From positions 1,178,001-1,242,000 of the forward strand of contig OZ025786.1 of NCBI GenBank assembly GCA_964019425.1: a stretch of 64,000 nt of DNA, given 5' to 3'. Numbering within the stretch: the first letter of the stretch is position 1; every line of letters starts with the position of its first letter. This document shows positions 53,521-63,905 of the stretch, one piece after another. Source of the DNA: Flectonema sp. DT1601 (lineage: Eukaryota; Euglenozoa; Diplonemea; Diplonemida; Diplonemidae). The translations under genes and the position numbers were made by a program. Under the pieces are notes generated by a model. That model was not told the origin of the DNA and made no database searches. It saw only the letters and a list, made by a program, of their open reading frames with translations.

Positions 53521-53836
53521 TTTGATACTGCATTCTACAGTTCAAAAGGAAACAACAATTTCTCCAACAATCTTGACTGTCAGCGGCAGCATAGCAAATG
53601 ACTGCAAATAAATAAATAATACCACTGGAGGCCACGTGAACATAGTTGAGCGCCACTTGCCTATGTTACCGTAACAGCTTTTTATAAAACTCATGAGTAC
53701 TTAATTAATACATTTAATTGTTTTGAAAATTTAATCATAGAAAAAGACGACCACCAGGAAGGGCACCTCTTTGTCAATAGCCGTACTGGGGGGTGAAACT
53801 TTGACAATGCAAAAACAACTTTAGGTATTAACAACG
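53521..53836. repeat. Composite dispersed repeat R4-R3, copy A
   Basis: Two blocks shared with 58697-59013 in the same order: CTGTCAGCGGCAGC...GCAAATAAATAAAT (R4, 53573-53630) and GGGGGTGAAACTTTGACAAT ... AACTTTAGGTATTA (R3, 53788-53836). R4 also resembles the interior of R2 copy 2. Lies upstream of the kinase gene. Confidence 0.65.
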
Positions 53837-53850
53837 AAAAACAGTTCTTT

Positions 53851-54039
53851 CTATCGCCGTATATACTGGGGGAGAAAAAGAAATTGCTTAAAAGAAAACT
53901 TCTTTTGAGGTTTCTGTATGTTGCGAAAGATACCGTCTGACGTTCTCGCTTCGATCAACAGTGAAAAACCCAACCCATCGGTGAGACAGAAAGCAGTAAC
54001 ATTCACATCAAGTTTCCGTATCACGAAAACCTGCATCAT
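53851..54039 (-). CDS. Hypothetical short protein
   Basis: 62 residues starting MMQVFVIRKLDVNVTAFCL. It begins about 23 nt after a textbook pyrimidine tract and acceptor (TTTTTTTTCCTCTTTCAG). The first 48 residues have coding-like composition; the end is Phe/Lys-rich and runs into repeat DNA, so it may be a truncated gene or a first exon. No domain recognised. Confidence 0.4.
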   Translation of the reverse strand: MMQVFVIRKLDVNVTAFCLTDGLGFSLLIEARTSDGIFRNIQKPQKKFSFKQFLFLPQYIRR

Positions 54040-54164
54040 TTTTTTTTCTTTTAGTAATCTTGCTGAAAGAGGAAAAAAAAAATTATTAAATTGGTGAAAG
54101 TGTTCAAAATAGCGGCAACAATTGTAAAGACGATCTCTGCATTGACTCACAGATTAATTACCTG

Positions 54165-54320
54165 ATGTCGTCAGAGGATCATTACCTGTTTCTTAAGCAT
54201 GGTCATTCTTTGACTAATGGCGTGCTGCTGACAGAAAACGAATGCCTACCAGCCAGGGAAGCTTTAACCAATCAAAGGGAACTACGAGTTTCTAATTACA
54301 GCAACCTCATTAGTAGTTAA
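54165..54320 (+). CDS. Hypothetical 51-residue protein, plus strand
   Basis: ATG at 54165 to TAA at 54318-54320. The protein starts MSSEDHYLFLKHGHSLTNG and has balanced composition without homopolymer translation. CTCACAG lies 12 nt before the ATG. It is opposite to the main gene array and has no recognised domain, so it may be chance. Confidence 0.3.
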   Translation: MSSEDHYLFLKHGHSLTNGVLLTENECLPAREALTNQRELRVSNYSNLISS

Positions 54321-54359
54321 TATAACATCTGTGACCAAAGTAGGGTTTACAGGTCTCTA

Positions 54360-54548
54360 ATGTCATCCAAAGAGTGGATAATTTTCTTGCCTTTCTTCAA
54401 TCGATTACTGTCGAGAGGGAGAAACGAAATGAAAGTAAAGAATGTATACTTTCGTGTACGAAAGACGTATTTCGTTGAAGGTGTCCTGTGTATATTTCAT
54501 CTTTTCATGATAACAACATCAAAACAAACCTCTGAAGAATCAGTTTAA
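54360..54548 (+). CDS. Hypothetical 62-residue protein, plus strand
   Basis: Starts MSSKEWIIFLPFFNRLLSRG at 54360, 7 nt after GGTTTACAG. Balanced composition, one weak hydrophobic stretch, no domain. It follows the 51-residue frame on the same strand at 40 bp. Existence uncertain. Confidence 0.3.
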   Translation: MSSKEWIIFLPFFNRLLSRGRNEMKVKNVYFRVRKTYFVEGVLCIFHLFMITTSKQTSEESV

Positions 54549-54722
54549 GAAAAAGAGATGAGCAGTTTGGGAAAACCTTCGTTGTTTTAATTCCAACAAC
54601 CGTCTCTGAATAAAAATGAAACTTTTCTTAATGTGTTTGTGTGACGACACACACAAACACATAAACAACTGATATAACAATAACACTTCATAATAAAGCC
54701 TGCTACTGTCTCGCCATTAATT

Positions 54723-55163
54723 CTATTGTGATAGACTACGAGAAGACGATGCGTTGATGACAGCAACTCTCCTATTACCGATCATTTCATAACTCCTGGA
54801 ATTCGCAGGAATTGTACCTCTAAAATGAGAATGGGTGTTCTTTCGTGCTATGTATCTCTGTGTTGGTGGTAGCTTACCACTATTTATTCCTTCGAGTAGC
54901 TTATTATTTCTCGTTTGCCAATCAGAATCGAATGCCCCCCCCTGAGATACTTCAAAAGCTGTGGCTCCCATTTTCAAGTGCCGTAGCTGTGTCCTTCCGT
55001 AGGCGATGGCTCTCCGTAGTAGCTCATTGTCAGTAGTGCTGCCTCTTCTTGTGAATTCAACCTTTGCGATTTCTCGGATCTCATCGATACCCACAGTTGG
55101 GTGTTTTGCTCCAACCAGAAGAAGATTCTTATAAAGCTGTCTAGATAACGGATGGAGTGTCAT
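54723..55163 (-). CDS. LYR-motif (Complex1_LYR-like) protein
   Basis: 146 residues. LSRQLYKNLLLVGAKHP at the N-terminus is the LYR-type tripeptide (LYK here) followed by the expected helix, then EIREIAKVEFTRR and a third helix ELLRRAIAYGRTQLRHL with the spacing of LYRM proteins. These small mitochondrial-matrix proteins bind acyl carrier protein and serve as assembly factors or subunits of respiratory complexes and Fe-S proteins. The C-terminal 60 residues are a basic extension not typical of the core family. The ATG lies 14 nt after an ATTTTTAAG acceptor. A duplicate of its first codons and leader lies just upstream at 55337-55427. Confidence 0.75.
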   Translation of the reverse strand: MTLHPLSRQLYKNLLLVGAKHPTVGIDEIREIAKVEFTRRGSTTDNELLRRAIAYGRTQLRHLKMGATAFEVSQGGAFDSDWQTRNNKLLEGINSGKLPPTQRYIARKNTHSHFRGTIPANSRSYEMIGNRRVAVINASSSRSLSQ

Positions 55164-55180
55164 ATTTTATTGATACCCTT

Positions 55181-55339
55181 AAAAATATAATTGAGCCTTT
55201 GATCTTGTTCGGTAATTCCTGAGGGGTGAAGTATAATGGGGGTTAAAGAATCACTTGCATTAGGGCTTGGCGCTGCTAGTCGGAAATCAGAAAAAAACCC
55301 TTCACGAACACACACAAAACGTTTTTGCTTTTTCGCAGT
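55181..55339. repeat. Dispersed repeat, copy B (see 5079-5236)
   Basis: Similar over its length to 5079-5236. Here it lies exactly between the LYR gene and the duplicated LYR 5' end. Confidence 0.7.
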
Positions 55340-55427
55340 TGAGTGTTTTGCTCCAACTTGGAGAAGCTTCTTATAAAGCTGTCTCGATAACGGATGGAGT
55401 GTCATATTTTATTGATACCCTAAAAAA
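55337..55427 (-). pseudogene. Duplicated leader and first 23 codons of the LYR gene
   Basis: About 85 bp matching the LYR gene from its leader (TATCAATAAAATATG) through codon 23, with a few substitutions (LYKKLLQVGAKHST against LYKNLLLVGAKHPT). After that the frame runs into the R5 repeat and stops at 55160, so no full protein is possible. It has its own T-run and TTTAG acceptor, so it could still be used as an alternative leader. Confidence 0.65.
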
Positions 55428-57171
55428 AAAAAAAATTATGAATTTAGTTATAAATAATGAGCGTTTTTTTATTTATTTATCGAAGGTCAAGGGAAGTAAG
55501 AAATTCCGAAAGAAAAGAAGTCCTCAAAATTTTCTTATTGTTTTTTACTAGGTCTGTAGGAAGGGGGGAAAAATAATAATTATTATTATAATAATAATAA
55601 AGAGATCCCTTATGAAATGCAAATTTCTGAACGTTGGTGAGATGTTATGAGTCTCGAAGAACGAAAAAAAAAAAGTTTTTCACTCAGAGAGAGAACTCAT
55701 TGTTGGTGGAATTTATGTCGTTTTTGTTGCTACTCACCTACATAACAACAACAACAACAACAACCAGAATCAAAATATATAAGAAAGGAAACAAGAAATA
55801 TTAAAATAATTGAAAGGGGGGTTTTTTTTTGTTTTTTGTTTTTTTTTCGAAACAGTTTTCTATACTCCACAAACAAAATGCGCCACAAAAAAAAAAAAAA
55901 AAAAAAAGAGAAATCCCTGCGATTGAAAGACGACTTTCCTATTGCGTCACTACAGGACCTGGTCTTGCTGCCATAAAGGCATCACAGTAAAAAAAACAGC
56001 CTGACTAGGGCCACACACGGACCTAAAATAATCGAAGATAAGAAAACCAATCGCTTCCCATAACGAGTATCTTGATATTCATTTAGAGTCCAGCATTTTG
56101 CTGACCATCAGAAAAAGAAATCTTCTTTTATTTATTTTTTTTTTTTTTCTTCTTTTATTATTATTATTTTTTTTTTTTTGTCGTCGTCATTGTTTGTAAT
56201 TTTCCACCACACCACTGTGGAATAACTGAGATTCGACACAGCAAATTTGAAGACAAAAAAGTACCAGGAAAACTTACCCGGAAAAACTGACTACCAAGCC
56301 TAATCTTTTATGATTTGTTAACGAACATTAAAATATATAGACACTAGGCACGATAGTGTGAAGCAACACAGAAAATTCAAAAGAATTCAAATTCTAGGTA
56401 CAAATTCTTTAAGCTCACTTGGAGACAATGACGTTTTTTAATTCTTTTTTAGCAACATAGTGTGATTACATAATTTTTTTCTTTTTTTTTTTTATCCAGG
56501 AAAACAAAAATACGATGTCAGGAAAGATTAAAAATTGAAGTAAACTTACACGTTAGCCTAACTGATCATACATATTGTGTTACCGATAACGGTGCACAAA
56601 AAAAAAAAAAAAGAAAGAAAAAAAGTTCTCAAAAGTTAAGATCGGATGTATGCCCAACAGTGTCCTGAGACCATATTCAAAGGACGATCATAATTGGGTG
56701 CGAGGTGAAGACAAACCCTTGCGTGAAATGGATATCGTCATCCACACCATTAAAGCACCAAGGTAGGGTCCTGCGTGCATCTTGAAGAAGCCAATCTAAT
56801 CAAATGTCATTTCATTTTTTTAATTATTTTTAGAATCAATGAAAAACATAGATGGGTGCTTTAGTTTTTTTTTTTTTTTTTTTTGTATTTATGAGAAAAA
56901 CAAAATCCAACAGAGAATACCATCTTTTTGTTAACTTTGTAACTGGGGGAAAAAAAATTCTTACATTTGCTATTCTCTCTCACACATGACAAAAAAAAAA
57001 AAAAAAAAAAAAAAAAACATCGTGAGAACAATCGTTTGTGTAGATATGTTGGGGAGGATGAAGGGGAAAAAAAAAAAAAAAAAAAAATTAAAAAAACACA
57101 ATGAAACTACCGAATGAGTCTCCTACACCTTCAATGGTCAGTGGTGGATGGAAGAGCTTATTGACTGCTTT

Positions 57172-57204
<33 letters not shown>

Positions 57205-57568
57205 CCTCCCTCGCCCCCCCCTCTTTTTCTATTCTTCTTGTTTTTAAAAGATTCTCTAAAGAAGAAGACAAAAAAAAAAAAAAAAAAAGGAAACGTCGTC
57301 GGAGTGAATGAAAAAAAGCAACAAAGAAAGATAACATAACCTTGTTTTATACATCTTAAAAAAAAATAAAAGATTAGAGGAAATCCCTCCAAGGAAAGAG
57401 AGACTTGTAATAACTACCAGAGAACCCCCACCGCATGCACGAAGTGTCAGTAACAGTCGGTAATCATTTATTCGTTTTAAAAAAAAGAAGAAAAAAAAAG
57501 AAAAAAAGAAAAAAAAGGTTTTTCAACTCATTCATACTAATCTATCAATTTTAGAGGAATGAATAGGG

Positions 57569-57603
<35 letters not shown>

Positions 57604-58331
57604 TCGGCTCCCAAAGTGTCTTACCTAAAAACAACATTCCATAATTAAACAGTTTTGCTTTAATCAGTATGGCAGACAACAGAGGGGTGTTAATTTAATC
57701 AACGCAACTAGTACTATTTTCATTATTTATTTTAATTTTAATTTTAATTTTAGTTTTTTTTTTTTTTTTTTGCAAATTTCCGCTGTTAGTAGCTACAATA
57801 CAAAAGAAAAAAGTAAAGAGAGGGATAAACAAGGAAAGGGTCAGGCACCTTGGGTCCTGAAAGGCATCTTTGCTTTTTTTTTTTTTTTTTTTTTTCTCGG
57901 TCAGCACCACTGAAGAAGAAGAGAGCTTTTTTTTTTTTTTTTTTTTTTTTCTTTTGAAAAAAATTTTATTTCTTGTTTAAAGAAAAATTTGTCCTCCCTT
58001 GGAAGATTATGTTTCTGAAACAGAAAGGTCAAAAAAAAAAAAAAAAAAAAAAAAGGAAGATTTGGTAAAAAAAAAAGAATAACGTTTATAGCGTGATACC
58101 TCGGAAGAAGAATTTTTTTTTTTTTTTTTTCCAGCAAGCAGGTTTTGCTAGGTTACTACTAGGTTTTGCTTTCTTGCACATTAGAGGGAATAAAGAATAA
58201 GAAAGAAAAAAAAACGAGGGGGGAAAAAAAATACACGTTTTGTTGATTTATGTTAATGTTAGAAGAAAACGGTTTGTTCGTAATTCTCAGAGGGGAAAAT
58301 TGTTTCAGTATTCTACTTTTTTAAGACATAA

Positions 58332-58544
58332 ATGTCAGCCATTCAACCAAATATGGTCACAAAAAAAAAGTGTCTTTTTGTTACCACTGTTGGGATCTAT
58401 TTGCTCGATTGTGGACGCATTTTAATCCGCGAAAGTCAACTCTCGATCGATGCGGAATTTGAAAAAATTGACTCCAAAAGGGTCAAAAAAATCACCCCCC
58501 AGTTTTACTGGTTAGTTAAAGCTAAAAAAAGGCCTGTTTTTTGA
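58332..58544 (+). CDS. Hypothetical 70-residue protein, plus strand
   Basis: Starts MSAIQPNMVTKKKCLFVTTV and ends WLVKAKKRPVF. Composition is clearly coding-like (GIYLLDCGRILIRESQLSI, EFEKIDSKRVKKI). The ATG follows TTGTTTCAG and TTCTACTTTTTTAAG acceptor-like sites at 6-23 nt. It is the best plus-strand protein candidate but has no recognised domain and could be a single exon. Confidence 0.4.
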   Translation: MSAIQPNMVTKKKCLFVTTVGIYLLDCGRILIRESQLSIDAEFEKIDSKRVKKITPQFYWLVKAKKRPVF

Positions 58545-58696
58545 CCATATGAGGTGGAATGGCTAATATATTTATTGTATCAAAGTTTACCAATACGAAC
58601 AATTAGTAATTTATGAGACTGTGACTCAAGATATTGTTTTTTTTTTTTTGTTTTTTTTTTCTTTTCTTTGAGGTCTTGACACGCTGAAAGAAAACC

Positions 58697-59013
58697 TAAC
58701 TGTCAGCGGCAGCGGTAGTGCACGATTGCAAAAATAAAATACCACAGAGGAGGGAAAAAACAAAAAAAAAAAAAAGGATCCATTTACGTAAGCATTCTGT
58801 TCCCAGTTTCCAGTTTTTTTTTTTTTTTAAAATACCTACATTCCGAGTGGTTTGGTTGTTTGCACAAAACCGTAAACAAGTAAAACTGTGAAAGGCTAAA
58901 AAAGGAAACCACTGCGCCCTTAGAAATGAAAGAAAAAAAGAAGAGAAAAAAAAGATGGAACAGGGGGGTGAAACTTTGACAATGTAAAAACAGTAACAAC
59001 TTTAGGTATTAAA
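58697..59013. repeat. Composite dispersed repeat R4-R3, copy B
   Basis: Same order of blocks as 53521-53836: CTGTCAGCGGCAGC at 58697 and GGGGGTGAAACTTTGACAAT at about 58963. The R3 block continues as AACAAAATTAATATCAA, which also occurs near 63724. Confidence 0.65.
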
Positions 59014-59162
59014 AACAAAATTAATATCAATATAAAAAAGGAGGAACAAGGGGGAAATTTATATAATACTACGAGATGCCTAGTGCATCGACTGGCAAAT
59101 AGAACATTAAAATCGGTGCATTTTCACTCATGTGTTCGAATAAATGAAGCACACTTACGTAC

Positions 59163-59325
59163 CTCCGTAGAGAGAGGGACGGTATATAAAAGAAAATTCC
59201 TAAAGAGAGCAGAAAAACCTTCCCTTTCAAAACAGATAAGCAGATATCTAAGTGGCTCACAGCTGATGGTAGTTGGATAATGCGAGCTGAAGGGAAGTTG
59301 TCTCCCTTACTTAGGGTCTCAGTGA
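59163..59325 (-). CDS. Candidate internal exon (unplaced)
   Basis: A 163-nt open stretch on the minus strand between an acceptor (CTCACTCTCGGCTGTAG) and a donor (GGAG|GTACGTAAGT), encoding TETLSKGDNFPSARIIQLPS and a hydrophobic run. No partner exon found. The plus strand is also open across part of it (a 60-codon frame at 59280-59462), so strand and reality are uncertain. Confidence 0.25.
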
Positions 59326-61333
59326 CTACAGCCGAGAGTGAGAATGCCACATGCAAAGAAAGTCCGAAGAAACGGCACAAAAAAAAAAAATATAGAATTG
59401 AACAGAAACGTTCAAGGAAGCCGGACGCAGTCGGTCATGGAAGTCATAACCAACTTAGTTAATATGTGACTCGTCTACTGACACGGCTAACATAGCTGGC
59501 ACATTTTAGTGAAAGTAAAACTGTTAAATCGTTCTTGTGAAATTATATGTGAGAAAAACGTTCTTTTTACGTATTTACTTTACTAGGCCAGAGTCACCTC
59601 TGACTACAAAAAAAAAAAAAAAAAAAAAAAACGAGTAAGAATTAATTAGTTAAAAAACACAAGTGATACTTAGAACCTTGATATTTTAAAAAAAAAAATT
59701 TTTTTTTTTTTTCAAGTGATAATTATTCATTGTACTTTTTTTTTGTATCTCATTTGAGAGATGGAATGATTGCCTACAATTTTTTTTTTTTTTTTTTTTC
59801 CTTTTTTTTCCTCTACTACTACAAAGTAGACAGGAAAAACACAAATCAGAATCCATCTCCTCTCCTACTAATTGCTATTTATTATTAGGGAAAAAGACAT
59901 GGATAGCTAATACAGTAAACCATAAAATAAAGCATCAGGTTAATTTCATAGAGAGACGAAGCAACATGACCCAATTGCTAGGATTGTTATGGCTTTCTAC
60001 CATCTTGTCTAATTGTTGTATTCAGTTTCGGGAAAAAGAAAATTAACTTGGTTAAATCTCTTGTTATTCTTTTTCTTTTCCTTTTTTTTTTCTTTTTTTG
60101 CCATTGATGAAGACAGAGTCCTGGGAAAATTTATAAAAAAAAAATAAAAATTTTAAAAAAATGGTTTTTATTCACCTAGAAAAAATAATGGGCTTCTTTG
60201 TCCGACAACAAGAACACAATCACTGCAAAAAGGGGAGAAGCAAGGTCGTGCTTCGCATTTTGTTGGTGGGCAAAAAAAACTTGCGAGTTTGCGGGTTAAC
60301 GATTCCGATAGTACGCTTAATCAGACTGGCCTTCCCTAGACATGGCTATTTCCATCATTATCTATTATTTACCTTTTTTTTTTTTTTTTTTTTTTTTCGT
60401 CTGATTGACATGTCAGAGGGGGAAAAAAAAAAAAAAAAAAAAAGAAGGGAAAAAAAAGAGAGCCAAAAAAAAAAAAAAAAAAAAATACAAGACGAATAAA
60501 TGGTGGTCATCTTTTAGCCCTGTACTGCAAAAAAATAATGATATAAATCGAGAAGAAGTATAAGAAAAAAAGAATAGCAGTAAAACTAATAACTAACACA
60601 AAAGAATAGAAAGCTTCCTCTCTAAGGAGAAAAGGACAAGAATTGAGAAGGGGGAAAAAAAGTTTCCACAAATGTTGGAAACCAGTACGCACTTTGCCTA
60701 AATAGTAGTTGGATCATGTTGTCTTTTCTGATTTTTTTTTTTTTTTTTTTTTTTCTCTTTCCTCCCCCCCCATTGTTTTATTTCTTTTTCTTTTTGAGGT
60801 ATTTCTTCCCACACCTCAAAAAGAAAAAAAAAAAAAAAAAAAAAGAATACTCGTTTTCTTTTCTTTTATTTTTTTTGTTTCCTCCCCCCCCCTTTGCTTT
60901 ATAAAATTAGGATAGAAATAAATAATAACACTGATGAAACAAGTGATAATACCTAACTACATGACACGGAGAGTTTTTTGAAGATTGCTTGCAAAGAAAT
61001 ATTTTTTTTTTTTTTTTTTTTTAAAATTGCACAGAACCAATCAATTAGCCAGTGGGCTATGGATCAATCTGTACACCAGACCCGCCGCTAGGAAACTTTT
61101 TTTTTTGTTTATTATTATTTTTTTTTTTTTTTTTGTTTTCCCTCCGTTTTTTTTATTAGGTCGCATAATACAACTCATTGAAAATATGGCAAGTTGAAGT
61201 CGCGAAGTCGGTACTAAAAACAGCAACAGACAACCGCCAACAACGGGAAAAGGAGAGAGACAGGAACTGTTGATTGCCGGCTTCTAAAAAAAAAAACCTA
61301 ATGTTCCAACCATGTGCTAGATTTTTTTACGTT

Positions 61334-61365
<32 letters not shown>

Positions 61366-61702
61366 TCTCTTTCGTTCTTACAATGGGGAGTAAAAAAAAA
61401 AAGAACGAAATTCAAAAAGTTTTGCTTCTTAGGCTCACCTCTTTATCGGTGCTCTCTGTGAAAATACTACAGAGAACAGCGAGCCAATAGCTCTTTTTTT
61501 TTTTTTTTTTTTTTAAATTCAAAATTCAAGAGAAAAAAAAGGGAGAAAATAAAAATATAACCCGTGTGATCGACTGACTACCTCAGAAGCCTACATGAAA
61601 CTTTAAAAAAAAAAAAAACGGGGGGATTGAAAAAAAACGGGGGGAGGGAATGGGGGGAAAAAGAAAAAAAAAAACGTCCAAGTTGCACATTATCGGCAAC
61701 TG

Positions 61703-61733
<31 letters not shown>

Positions 61734-62046
61734 AAACGTCGGCAGGGGGATTGGTTTGAGTTGGATACCAGGCAGTCTCGCATTGCGCAAAACACAGCAA
61801 GACAGATATTGTTTTTGCAGCAAACAGGAATACTATAAAAAATACTCATGTCGTAATAGTTTACCCATACAACTCTATACTTTTAGTACCACTATGAACT
61901 GCTTAACATTGGGACCCGACAGGTGGGTTTTTTATAAGTACCTCCTCAAGATCACGAAATCCAATATAAAATAATAAAATAAAAATATACACAAACGAGG
62001 CAACAAGCAAACAGATAAACGCGCAGATGGTGCTGGCCGATGGGCG

Positions 62047-62079
<33 letters not shown>

Positions 62080-62824
62080 CAAAAAAAAATATATTTGAAG
62101 AGGGGAAAAGAGCACAACGAGGATGCTATAATTATTTATTCCTTGGAAAAATACAAAAAAAAAAAAAAAATACAAAAAAAATATTATCACGTGTGAAAGT
62201 TGAATCGCTTCATCTCTCCGTGATGGAATCGACACAGGCAACGTCTCTTTTCATATTTGTTTTTTTTTTTTTTTTTTTTTTTTCTTGTCTCCGTCTCTCC
62301 TCCCGAATAGTCACAGGCGAATTACTTTACTCGCCTACTTATTTTTCAAACAACAAAGGGAAAACCAACAACGTCATGTTTTTTTTAAATTTTTAAATTA
62401 TTTTTTTTGTTCTGTTTCCTGTCGCTTTTGTTTCCCTTCGTAAGCGCATAAACGTTAAAAAAAGAAGGGGGAAAAAAAAAAAAAAAAGAGAAAAAAAAAA
62501 AAAAGAACTATCGCAACAGTACCCTCTTGTCACCCAGTTTCTTGTTCGGTGATAAGAAGACGAAGGGAAAGAAGAAAGGAACAATCTGTGAAAGCAAACA
62601 GAGTAATCTATTTTTTTTTTTTTATTTTTTTTTTTTTTTTAAATTTCCTCTGTCCAGGCGGATCCACGGGTCCTATTTTCTCTGGAAATATACGATTATT
62701 TTTTTTTATTATGTTGCGTGGTTCAAAAAGAATAATCATACCATGTTATATAATTTGGTTTTTTTTTTTATTTATTAAAACAACAAATGCAAATCAGTAT
62801 TTTGTTTTGCTTGTCTTCCTTTAC

Positions 62825-62861
<37 letters not shown>

Positions 62862-63364
62862 TTTTTGTTGCTTTTTGTTGCTTACAAGAAAAACAACGAA
62901 AAAAAAAAAAAGAAAAAAAAAATTTACTCGCACAAAGTGGGGGGAAAAAACTGCGAATAGAGGAATAGCGTATTTTCAAGTTTTTCAAGAGGAGGATGCA
63001 AACTGAATAATGTTTTCTATTACATAATAAAATTGAGTGACTTAGTAAAAGCCTCGTTGTTGCTCATTTCATTTTTGTTTTTTTTTTTTTTTTTTTTTTT
63101 TTTTTCTTTCCGTATCACGCATATTAAAAAAAAAGAATGAAGGAATACACAACTTAAAAGAAGAATGAAAAAAAATTCTCCCTTTTTTTCTCCTGAAGAG
63201 AATTCTGGCAGGCTCCAAAATTAGTAGCAATGCCCCGTTTTTTTTTTTTTTTTTTTTTGTTTTTTTTTTTTTATAATTATAATTCATTGTAATTAAAAAA
63301 AGGAAGTGCTAATTTTTTTTTTTTTTTTTTTTTTGTAAATTAAAACAAAAATAAAATAAAAAAA

Positions 63365-63649
63365 TTAAAAAAAATGATTCTTAAATGTACCTCTTATACT
63401 GGGGAGCATGTCGCGGCAACGCTTTGGTAGACTTATTTTTTCCGTCGATGCCAACACCCTTATGGTCTTCCTTCGCAGATCGACGACATGTACCGAATCA
63501 CAATACCAACCACTAGGTGTAGCTACGCTTAGACATACTGCTCTGCGAATGTATCTGGGTAGAGGCTGGTTGGTTGTGGAATCCTGTTTTTTGTTTTGAT
63601 TTAAAAAAATATTGGAGAATTCTCCGTTGCCTACATCTAAATATTTAGA
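63365..63649 (-). CDS. Probable exon of an unidentified minus-strand gene
   Basis: 94 codons open without an ATG near the start. The middle is strongly coding-like (LPRYIRRAVCLSVATPSGWY, then DSVHVVDLRRKTIRVLASTE). An AAAACAG acceptor at 63584-63586 would make the exon 63365-63583; GTATGT occurs inside near 63532-63537 and could be a donor. The 5' part of the gene would lie under the diverged repeat to the right or beyond the window. No family recognised. Confidence 0.4.
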   Translation of the reverse strand, partial: SKYLDVGNGEFSNIFLNQNKKQDSTTNQPLPRYIRRAVCLSVATPSGWYCDSVHVVDLRRKTIRVLASTEKISLPKRCRDMLPSIRGTFKNHFF

Positions 63650-63905
63650 TTAAACCTTAATACTTTTGTTGATTTCAGACAGTTATAATGTAAAAAAACA
63701 GCAACAATTTTTTAGGTATTTAAACACAATTAATATCAAGTACTTGACTGAAAATATACTTGTAGTTGTTAATCAAAGAAAAGGTACGTTTAGAGAAAAG
63801 AATAAAAAAAAAAAAAATTGTCTTATGGAACGTGGGGAAAACAGATAACACTCGACATCACAAGTAACGGTTCTTAATCTGAATAGTTTTTTTCAAAAAA
63901 AAAAA
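63650..63905. repeat. Diverged R2/R3 mosaic copy
   Basis: Contains TTTTGTTGATTTCAGACAGT (R2-like left part), AACAATTTTTTAGGTATT (R3-like) and CTTAATCTGAATAGTTTT followed by A-run (R2 right end). Confidence 0.5.

Noticed and set aside
60161-60499. 112-codon plus-strand frame
   Set aside because: The first 70 residues look fair, but there is no start signal and the rest is homopolymer translation.
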